A stretch of DNA of 5,081 nt, from contig CAKTKX010000110.1 of assembly GCA_934572365.1 (NCBI GenBank), forward strand, positions 1 to 5,081, written 5' to 3'. Below, piece after piece: positions 1 to 4,515 of the stretch (the first letter of the stretch is position 1; each line of letters starts with the position of its first letter). Below the pieces are notes generated by a model that was not told where the DNA came from, made no database searches, and worked only from the letters and a program-made list of their open reading frames with translations. Position numbers and translations under genes: made by a program. The DNA comes from an uncultured Oscillospiraceae bacterium. Lineage in GTDB: Bacteria > Bacillota > Clostridia > Oscillospirales > Oscillospiraceae.

Positions 1-58
1 GGGCATACTGCCTTATTCTCACAATTATAACGAATTTTTCCCAAAAAGTAAACCGTAT

Positions 59-82
59 GTTTTCCCGAAATCAGGGGAAAAC
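59..82. repeat. 8-bp inverted repeat upstream of the rpoD promoter
   Basis: GTTTTCCC (59-66) and GGGAAAAC (75-82) are perfect inverted arms around an 8-nt loop. A second TTTTTCCC copy at 35-42 could pair with the same right arm. No T-run follows on the + strand, so it does not look like a terminator for an upstream gene reading in. It could be a regulator site or chance symmetry in AT-rich DNA. The rest of 1-97 shows no convincing gene. Confidence 0.35.
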
Positions 83-97
83 TGTCCTCGATGAAAG

Positions 98-147
98 AAA
101 AATTTTTGAGAAATGCCCTTGTCATACAGAAAAAAACGGGGTATAGT
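98..147 (+). promoter_or_regulatory. rpoD sigma-A promoter with UP-like A/T tract
   Basis: The -35 box is TTGTCA (119-124), the spacer is 17 nt, and the -10 box is TATAGT (142-147). Each box matches 5 of 6 consensus positions. The predicted transcript start is near 154, giving a leader of about 46 nt. A 10-bp AAAAATTTTT tract at 98-107 lies about 47-56 nt upstream of that start, which is where a distal UP element would bind the alpha subunit C-terminal domain. Boxes and spacing are read directly; the UP role is inferred from position and composition. Confidence 0.75.
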
Positions 148-199
148 TTAACGGCACAAGAGTTTTATGGATTTTTACATAGAAAAAAGGAGATTCTCT

Positions 200-1351
200 A
201 TGAGTAGTACGCCGAAGAAGGCACCGAAAGCCAATATGGACGATGTTCACGCCGCATTGCAGGCGCTGATCGCCCAGGGAAAGAAGGAAGGCATGATCCG
301 TGCCTCCGACCTGAACGCCCAGTTGGAAAAGATGCAGCTGACGCCGGAAAAGATCGAGGACATTTACGACCGGCTGGACGCCATGAATATTCAGGTGGTC
401 ACCGCCGATCTGGAATTGGATCTGGGGGACGATGATCTCGACCTGGGGCCGGACGACGATATCAACCTGGCAGGCCTTGACGAGGAAGAGCTGGTCGACC
501 CCGTTGACCTGGCTGCCGAATACAGCCTGGACGACCCGGTGCGGATGTACCTCAAGGAGATCGGCCAGATCAAGCTCCTTTCCGCCGAGGAAGAGGTGGA
601 GCTGGCCAAGCGCGTCTCCGAGGGAGATCAGGAAGCGAAGAACAAGCTCACCGAGGCGAACCTGCGTCTGGTGGTCTCCATTGCCAAGAAGTATTCCGGC
701 CGCGGCCTGCACATTCTGGATTTGATTCAGGAGGGCAACACCGGCCTGATCCGCGCGGTCGACAAATTCGACTGGACAAAGGGAAACAAATTCTCTACAT
801 ATGCCACCTGGTGGATCCGGCAGGCCATCACCCGCGCCATCGCGGATCAGGCTCGCACGATCCGTGTCCCGGTGCATATGGTAGAGGTCATCAACAAGGC
901 CACCCGCTGCAACCGGAAGCTGGTGCAGGAGCTTGGCCGGGAACCCACCGTGGAGGAGATCGCCGCGGAGCTGAACCTGCCTGTTGAGAAGATCATCGAG
1001 GCCAACCGCACCGCCGCCGACACGCTGTCCCTGGACACCCCCGTGGGAGACGAGGAGGATACCTCCATCGGCTCCTTCGTGGAGGACGAGCGCACCCCCG
1101 GCCCCGCCGACGCCACCTCCAACGCCCTGCTTGCCGAGGCGCTGAAGGAAATTCTGGATACCCTGACGGAGCGGGAAGCGGACGTTCTGCGGATGCGCTT
1201 CGGCATGTATGACGGACGCACCCACACCTTGGAAGAGGTGGGGCAGATTTTCGGCGTCACCCGGGAGCGTATCCGCCAGATCGAGAACAAGGCCATCCGG
1301 AAACTGCGTCATCCCAGCCGCGCCAAGAAAATTCGGGACTTCTACTGCTAA
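200..1351 (+). CDS. rpoD: RNA polymerase primary sigma factor RpoD/SigA
   Basis: This is the housekeeping sigma-70 factor (383 aa), which directs core RNA polymerase to -35/-10 promoters. Region 1.1 spans roughly residues 12-66 and is followed by a very acidic linker (70-100, rich in D/E). Region 1.2 is at 108-139 ([12 protein letters not shown]). Region 2 is at 148-227, with the core-binding [12 protein letters not shown] and DLIQEGN motifs and the melting/-10 motif [17 protein letters not shown]. Region 3 is at about 227-305. Region 4 is at 315-380, with the -35-reading helix [18 protein letters not shown]. An in-frame ATG at 167 has no ribosome site. ATG 200 has AAGGAG (187-192) seven nt upstream and gives the family-typical N-terminus, so I chose it. 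The length is close to SigA of other Firmicutes. It has its own promoter and terminator; dnaG, a frequent upstream neighbour, is not visible in the 199 nt shown. Confidence 0.98.
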   Translation: MSSTPKKAPKANMDDVHAALQALIAQGKKEGMIRASDLNAQLEKMQLTPEKIEDIYDRLDAMNIQVVTADLELDLGDDDLDLGPDDDINLAGLDEEELVDPVDLAAEYSLDDPVRMYLKEIGQIKLLSAEEEVELAKRVSEGDQEAKNKLTEANLRLVVSIAKKYSGRGLHILDLIQEGNTGLIRAVDKFDWTKGNKFSTYATWWIRQAITRAIADQARTIRVPVHMVEVINKATRCNRKLVQELGREPTVEEIAAELNLPVEKIIEANRTAADTLSLDTPVGDEEDTSIGSFVEDERTPGPADATSNALLAEALKEILDTLTEREADVLRMRFGMYDGRTHTLEEVGQIFGVTRERIRQIENKAIRKLRHPSRAKKIRDFYC

Positions 1352-1364
1352 TCCCATACAATCT

Positions 1365-1400
1365 GAACCCGGTTCCCAGGTGGGAGCCGGGTTCGTTTTT
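1365..1400 (+). terminator. Intrinsic terminator of rpoD
   Basis: A 13-bp stem with one G-T wobble is formed by 1365-1377 and 1382-1394 around an AGGT loop, followed by GTTTTT. It fills the 49-nt gap between the convergent rpoD and rpe stop codons. On the minus strand no T-run follows the stem, so it should act mainly on rpoD transcripts, although the hairpin could still mark the rpe 3' end. Confidence 0.92.
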
Positions 1401-2051
1401 CTACTTCCGAAGAGCCTGGACGAAGGCTGCCCGGTCGGCGGCCTTAAAATAGGCGGAGCCGGTGACCAGCGCTTCCGCGCCGTTTTCCCGGCAGGTCTTG
1501 TAGGTCACGGCGTCCACACCGCCGTCTACCTCGATGATGCAGTCGGGGTTCACTTCGTCCAGCATACGGCGGAGCTTTTTTACCTTGGGCATCATGTCGG
1601 CCATGAATTTCTGCGCTCCGAAGCCCGGCTCCACGGTCATCACAAGCACCATGTCGCATTTGGTAAGGTAGGGGATCGCCGCTTCCGCCGGGGTTTTCGG
1701 CTTCAGGGAAACGGCGGCCTTGCAGCCCATCGCCCGGATTCTGTCGAGGCAGGCCAGGGTGTTCTGGGGCTGGTCAGACTCTAAGTGAATGGTCAGCCAG
1801 TCCGCGCCGGCCTTGATGAATTCCTCGGCATACCGGATGGGACGGTCGATCATCAGATGCACGTCCAGGGGCAGGGAGGTGACGGGCCGCAGCGCCTTCA
1901 CCACCGGAATGCCGATGGAGATGTTGGGGACGAAAATCCCGTCCATCACATCCACATGCACCCAGTCGGCGCCATTCGCTTCAATATCGTGGATATCCCG
2001 TTCCAGATTGGCAAAATCAGCGGACAAAACAGACGGAGCAATGATAGGCAT
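1401..2051 (-). CDS. rpe: Ribulose-phosphate 3-epimerase
   Basis: This cytoplasmic metal-dependent TIM-barrel enzyme (216 aa) interconverts D-ribulose 5-phosphate and D-xylulose 5-phosphate in the pentose phosphate pathway. It begins with the hallmark IAPSVLSADF (residues 4-13). The expected metal ligands are present: H32 and D34 in VHVDVMDG, H65 in LDVHLMI, and D176 in EVDGGVD. D34 and D176 are the family's acid/base pair. The VEPGFGAQKF loop (140-149) and the phosphate-binding GG and GSA turns (177-178, 198-200) are also intact. The His often seen after VMDG is Ile here, a tolerated substitution in the family. The frame is open upstream to an ATG at 2297, but ATG 2049-2051 has GGAGGT (2058-2063) six nt away and matches the family N-terminus. 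It is transcribed alone, convergent with rpoD and divergent from the DUF1540 gene. Confidence 0.97.
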   Translation of the reverse strand: MPIIAPSVLSADFANLERDIHDIEANGADWVHVDVMDGIFVPNISIGIPVVKALRPVTSLPLDVHLMIDRPIRYAEEFIKAGADWLTIHLESDQPQNTLACLDRIRAMGCKAAVSLKPKTPAEAAIPYLTKCDMVLVMTVEPGFGAQKFMADMMPKVKKLRRMLDEVNPDCIIEVDGGVDAVTYKTCRENGAEALVTGSAYFKAADRAAFVQALRK

Positions 2052-2081
2052 AGAAAGACCTCCAGAAAAACCTTTTCGTCT

Positions 2082-2110
2082 AAGATACCACAAATTTTGC
2101 AGGAAAGCAA
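2082..2110 (-). promoter_or_regulatory. Candidate rpe promoter (sigma-A, extended -10)
   Basis: Read on the minus strand, TTGCTT (2105-2110) is separated by 17 nt from TATCTT (2082-2087). A TG lies one base before the -10 box, giving an extended -10 that can offset the weak match to consensus (3 of 6 and 4 of 6). The predicted start is near 2075, about 24 nt from the rpe ATG and upstream of its ribosome site. The -35 box overlaps the left arm of the 2101-2140 dyad. Confidence 0.55.
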
Positions 2111-2140
2111 TATTGGAAAAACATTCCTGAATGCTTTCCT
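2101..2140. repeat. Nested inverted repeat between rpe and the DUF1540 gene
   Basis: AGGAAAGCA (2101-2109) and TGCTTTCCT (2132-2140) are perfect 9-bp inverted arms. A second, nearly concentric dyad lies inside: GGAA (2115-2118) and TTCC (2124-2127). The palindrome CAATATTG (2108-2115) overlaps the left side. The outer arms overlap the predicted -35 box of rpe on one side and the GAATG element of the opposite promoter candidate on the other. It lies upstream of both predicted transcript starts, so a protein-binding site fits better than an RNA hairpin. No regulator is identified. Confidence 0.5.
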
Positions 2141-2157
2141 CCCGGCGGCACATACTA
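2129..2157 (+). promoter_or_regulatory. Candidate sigma-G-like (forespore) promoter
   Basis: GAATG (2129-2133) and CATACTA (2151-2157) are separated by 17 nt. They fit the published sigma-G pattern of GnATR and CATnnTA with about 17-18 nt between. The start would fall near 2164, leaving about 26 nt of leader that includes the AAGGAGG ribosome site. No good sigma-A promoter is visible on this strand between 2052 and 2189: CATACT could be a weak -10 box but has no matching -35. The sequence match is seen; use by sigma-G is inference. Confidence 0.4.
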
Positions 2158-2189
2158 TTCCCGAATCCAAAGAAAAGGAGGCTGCTACT

Positions 2190-2354
2190 ATGAACTGTCA
2201 TGCCAACAAGAGCATCGAGTGTACCGTCCAGCAGTGCGCCAACCACTGCGAGGGCGAGAACTACTGCTCTCTGGATCGCATTCTGGTGGGTACCCACGAG
2301 GCTTGCCCCACCGTGGATCAGTGTACCGACTGCATGTCCTTCCGCAAGAAGTAA
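2190..2354 (+). CDS. DUF1540-family cysteine-rich small protein
   Basis: This 54-residue protein has eight Cys (3, 11, 16, 20, 26, 39, 45, 48) and three His (4, 19, 36). The spacing IECTVQQC...C...YCSLDRILVG...CPTVDQCTDCMSF matches the DUF1540 pattern, in which a short Cys-rich unit with a central I-x-V-G ends in T-x-C-x-S-F. The Cys clusters suggest a compact metal- or disulfide-stabilised fold, probably zinc-binding. It has no signal peptide or membrane segment. ATG 2190 is preceded by AAGGAGG (2175-2181) with 8-nt spacing; the same frame is open upstream into DNA antisense to rpe, but that part is not protein-like. It is monocistronic, with its own terminator. The family's function is not established; the promoter candidate hints at a sporulation role, which is inference. 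Confidence 0.9.
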   Translation: MNCHANKSIECTVQQCANHCEGENYCSLDRILVGTHEACPTVDQCTDCMSFRKK

Positions 2355-2360
2355 CGTGTT

Positions 2361-2391
2361 TCGCGGCAGCGAAAGCTGCCGCGATATTTCT
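2361..2391 (+). terminator. Intrinsic terminator of the DUF1540 gene
   Basis: A perfect 10-bp GC-rich stem (2361-2370 with 2375-2384) closes on a stable GAAA tetraloop, six nt after the stop codon. The tail, TATTTCTTA, is U-rich but interrupted, so termination may be incomplete and some read-through toward htrA is possible. Confidence 0.85.
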
Positions 2392-2403
2392 TATGTGATT
2401 CCC

Positions 2404-2432
2404 TTGACGAAAAGCCGGAAAAATTGTAAAAT
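2404..2432 (+). promoter_or_regulatory. htrA promoter (sigma-A)
   Basis: TTGACG (2404-2409), a 17-nt spacer and TAAAAT (2427-2432) each match consensus at 5 of 6 positions, making a strong vegetative promoter. The transcript should start near 2439, giving a leader of about 77 nt before the GTG start. That is longer than needed for ribosome binding and contains the dyads at 2444-2475. Confidence 0.82.
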
Positions 2433-2443
2433 TCAAATATCCT

Positions 2444-2475
2444 TCACATGTCGATACATATTTCTTCATATGTGA
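2444..2475. repeat. Overlapping inverted repeats in the htrA leader
   Basis: TCACATGT (2444-2451) pairs with ATATGTGA (2468-2475), with one G-T wobble. ATATGT (2468-2473) can instead pair with ACATAT (2456-2461) around a 6-nt loop. The two stems share the right arm and so exclude each other. The centres include the palindromes ACATGT (2446-2451) and CATATG (2467-2472). The element sits just downstream of the predicted transcript start, suiting either a repressor operator or a small RNA switch. It is far enough from the ribosome site (2501-2507) not to mask it directly. Confidence 0.45.
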
Positions 2476-2515
2476 CGGGTAGAGTAAGGTAAGAAAAGAG
2501 AAGGAGGGAACCACC

Positions 2516-4060
2516 GTGGACACCTTAACAAATAGCGAATATCCGGAAGAGAATCACCCGGCTTCCGAAGCGCAGGATGCTGCCCCTCAGGAGCCGCAGA
2601 ACAAAATACCCGAGGAACCCCAGAGCGCGGCGACCCAGGAACCCCAGCGTGAACCCCAGTCCGGCACCTATCACGCCGCCGGTACGGGCCGCAAGGAATC
2701 TCCCTATGCCAATTCCCCGTACATGACGGGTCAGCCCCGGGGGTATCAGTATCAGTACCAGCCCCAGACCCAGCCCCCCGAGAAGAAGGAGAAGCCCCAC
2801 AAATCCGGGAAATCTCCGTGGAAGACCGTTATTGCTGCCGTTCTTGTCGTGGCGCTGGTGGCGACCGGCTGCCTGATCACGGCGTCCAGCGTTAACAGCA
2901 GGTGGGAGCAGAAAACCAACCAGATCACCCAGCAGATGGGAAGACAAATCGATGATTTGCAGAAGCAGATCGACAGCGTCCCTTCCTCCGGCGGTGCATC
3001 CGGCGCGCTCCCGGCAGCGGACGGCTCGGCCATGACCCCGGCACAGCTGTATCAGAGCAACGTTGACAGCGTGGTGGCCATTTCCTGCACCATGCAGACC
3101 ACCGCCTACGGTCAGAGTGTGGAGGGAACGTCCTCCGGTTCCGGCTTCATCCTGACGGAGGACGGCTATGTGGTGACCAATTACCACGTGGTGCAGAACG
3201 CGAGCAATATTACCGTCACCACCCACACCGGCGACGAGTACGCCGCCACGGTGAAGGGCTATGACGCCACCAACGACGTGGCCGTTCTGAAGGTGGAGGC
3301 CGAGGGACTGTCCGCCGCGACCATTGGCAGCAGCGGCAATCTTTCCATCGGCGACATGGTGGTTGCCATCGGCAATCCCCTTGGCCGTCTGGCGGCCACG
3401 GAGACCGTGGGCTACGTCAGCGGCATCAACCGGGAGGTCACCACCGACAATACCGTCATCAGTATGCTGCAAACCGACGCGGCCATCAACCCGGGTAACT
3501 CCGGCGGCCCGCTGTTCAATATGTACGGCGAGGTCATCGGCATCACCACCGCCAAGTATTCCGGCACCACCAATTCCGGCGCGTCCATCGAGGGCATCGG
3601 CTTCGCCATCCCCATTGACGATGTGATGGGCATTATCTCCGACCTCATCGACTACGGCTACGTCACCGGCGCTTACATGGGCATCAGCGTGAAGGACAAC
3701 GACAAGGAAGCTGCCGCCCAGTTCGGACTGCCCACGGATGGCGCGTACGTCGTGGATGTGACGCCGGGCAGCAGCGCGGACAAAGCCGGTATCCAGTCCA
3801 AAGACCTGATCACCGCAGTGGACGACCACAAGATCTCCACCAGAACGGATCTGACCCGCACCCTGCGGAACTACAAGGCAGGGGACACGGCACAGATCAC
3901 CGTCGTTCGCAGCGGGCGGGAGCTGACGCTGACCATCACCTTTGATGAAAAGCCCCACGATACCACCGTGGAGACCACTCCCCAGGAGGATTCGTCCATG
4001 CCCAGCGAGGGAAACTACAGCGACTGGTACGAATACTTCCGCCGTTTCTTTGGCGGCTGA
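2516..4060 (+). CDS. htrA: Membrane-anchored HtrA/DegP-like serine protease (S1C) with PDZ domain
   Basis: This is an envelope quality-control protease (514 aa) that degrades misfolded exported proteins. Residues 1-100 form a cytoplasmic, low-complexity Pro/Gln/Glu tail ending in Lys-rich sequence. One membrane segment follows (about 103-124), then a short coiled-coil-like stretch (128-154) and a Ser/Gly/Ala linker. The trypsin-like domain (about 176-372) has the full catalytic triad: H224 in TNYHVV, D254 in TNDVAVLKV and S329 in NPGNSGGP. A PDZ domain (about 386-477) follows, then an acidic tail ending in aromatic residues (WYEYFRRFFGG). Bacillus HtrA-type proteins are usually about 400-460 aa; the excess lies in the N-terminal tail. 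The start is GTG, preceded by AAGGAGG (2501-2507) at 8 nt. It is a single-gene unit with its own promoter and terminator. Confidence 0.97.
   Translation: MDTLTNSEYPEENHPASEAQDAAPQEPQNKIPEEPQSAATQEPQREPQSGTYHAAGTGRKESPYANSPYMTGQPRGYQYQYQPQTQPPEKKEKPHKSGKSPWKTVIAAVLVVALVATGCLITASSVNSRWEQKTNQITQQMGRQIDDLQKQIDSVPSSGGASGALPAADGSAMTPAQLYQSNVDSVVAISCTMQTTAYGQSVEGTSSGSGFILTEDGYVVTNYHVVQNASNITVTTHTGDEYAATVKGYDATNDVAVLKVEAEGLSAATIGSSGNLSIGDMVVAIGNPLGRLAATETVGYVSGINREVTTDNTVISMLQTDAAINPGNSGGPLFNMYGEVIGITTAKYSGTTNSGASIEGIGFAIPIDDVMGIISDLIDYGYVTGAYMGISVKDNDKEAAAQFGLPTDGAYVVDVTPGSSADKAGIQSKDLITAVDDHKISTRTDLTRTLRNYKAGDTAQITVVRSGRELTLTITFDEKPHDTTVETTPQEDSSMPSEGNYSDWYEYFRRFFGG
2614..2659 (+). repeat. Short direct repeats encoding Glu-Pro-Gln units in htrA
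   Basis: GGAACCCCAG occurs at 2614-2623 and 2638-2647, and with one changed base (TGAACCCCAG) at 2650-2659. Offsets of 24 and 12 nt keep the reading frame. They encode EPQ at residues 34-36, 42-44 and 46-48; a fourth EPQ (26-28) uses different codons. Expansion by slippage or unequal recombination is plausible and would alter only the length of the cytoplasmic tail. Confidence 0.6.
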
Positions 4061-4074
4061 CACAATTTGACGCC

Positions 4075-4113
4075 TTGAGGCGGCAGGAATTTCCTGCCGC
4101 CTCAATTTTTGTT
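4075..4113 (+). terminator. Strong intrinsic terminator of htrA
   Basis: A perfect 13-bp GC-rich stem (4075-4087 with 4093-4105) carries an AATTT loop and is followed by TTTTTGTT. It begins 14 nt after the htrA stop codon and ends about 10 nt before the -35 box of the next gene, insulating padR from htrA transcription. Confidence 0.95.
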
Positions 4114-4123
4114 GCAAGACCTA

Positions 4124-4151
4124 TTGACATTCTGAAACTACTGAATATAAT
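4124..4151 (+). promoter_or_regulatory. padR promoter with full-consensus -35 and -10
   Basis: TTGACA (4124-4129) and TATAAT (4146-4151) both match the sigma-A consensus at all six positions, with a 16-nt spacer, one shorter than optimal. The transcript start is predicted near 4158, leaving about 31 nt of leader. Such a strong promoter ahead of a repressor gene suggests it is normally held down, fitting the dyad that covers its -10 box. Confidence 0.9.
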
Positions 4152-4159
4152 ACAGTAGT
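4137..4159. promoter_or_regulatory. Candidate PadR operator over the -10 box
   Basis: ACTACTG (4137-4143) and CAGTAGT (4153-4159) are perfect 7-bp inverted arms separated by 9 nt that include the whole TATAAT box. A dimeric winged-helix protein bound here would block RNA polymerase. PadR-family repressors commonly control their own promoters through such dyads, so the gene just downstream is the natural candidate. The dyad is seen directly; the identity of its binder is inferred. Confidence 0.75.
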
Positions 4160-4188
4160 GTAAAGACGAAACATGAAAGGAGCCGCCT

Positions 4189-4515
4189 ATGAACACGCAG
4201 TATAAAAAGGGCGTGCTGGAGCTGTGCGTGCTGTCGCTGCTGCACAAGCGGGACTGCTACGGATATGAAATTTCCGATTACCTGTCCCGGCGCATTGACA
4301 TTGCGGACGGCACGGTCTATCCGATTTTGCGGAAGCTGAAGGCCGACGGACTGCTGACCACCTACTTGCAGGAGGAAAGCGGCGGGCCGCCGCGGAAATA
4401 TTACAAGCTCACAGAGCTTGGCCGGGAAACCTACCGCAGCGACCGTGGAGAATATCTGAAATTCGCCCAAACGGTCAAAGAATTGTTGGAGGATGAGAGC
4501 AATGACGAAGAATGA
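4189..4515 (+). CDS. PadR-family transcriptional regulator
   Basis: This is a 108-residue winged-helix repressor of the short PadR class, with little C-terminal domain. The N-terminus (KKGVLELCVLSLL, 6-18) and the YGYEI motif (24-28) are typical. The recognition-helix region is GTVYPILRKLKADGLL (41-56), and the wing GGPPRKYYKLTELGRE (65-80) is also typical. A final helix (about 84-101) probably forms the dimer, and the tail is acidic. The start ATG has AAAGGAG (4176-4182) six nt upstream; a nearby ATG at 4173 is out of frame. The stop overlaps the following gene by 14 nt, so the two are co-transcribed and probably translationally coupled. The signal it senses cannot be read from the sequence; regulators in this arrangement usually work with the membrane protein encoded next to them. 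Confidence 0.95.
   Translation: MNTQYKKGVLELCVLSLLHKRDCYGYEISDYLSRRIDIADGTVYPILRKLKADGLLTTYLQEESGGPPRKYYKLTELGRETYRSDRGEYLKFAQTVKELLEDESNDEE

Noticed and set aside
1..118. GGGCAT (1-6) pairing with ATGCCC (113-118) as the closing stem of a structured RNA
   Set aside because: Only six pairs over more than 100 nt, with no supporting internal helices resembling 6S or another known RNA; chance is the simpler explanation.
3..145. Short open frames in 1-145 that might be the end of dnaG or a leader peptide
   Set aside because: Two frames are open for 30-47 codons, but composition is AT-rich, the peptides match nothing I recognise, and promoter elements occupy the same DNA.
122..1357. 411-codon open frame on the minus strand opposite rpoD
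   Set aside because: It is the antisense shadow of an unmistakable sigma factor gene in GC-rich DNA, with no ribosome site and no recognisable domain.
1785..2354. Treating the DUF1540 gene as a 189-residue protein starting at 1785
   Set aside because: The upstream part is antisense to rpe and has no family resemblance; ATG 2190 has an ideal ribosome site and gives the complete DUF1540 unit.
2837..2887. Lipoprotein signal in HtrA (ATGC around Cys119)
   Set aside because: The four residues fit a loose lipobox, but the Cys is about 118 residues from the start behind a long hydrophilic tail, so an uncleaved membrane anchor is far more likely.
2525..4117. 530-codon open frame on the minus strand opposite htrA
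   Set aside because: It is longer than htrA itself but encodes Gly/Val/His-rich low-information sequence typical of antisense frames. HtrA has a full catalytic triad, promoter and ribosome site; the opposite frame has none and its start lies across the terminator.
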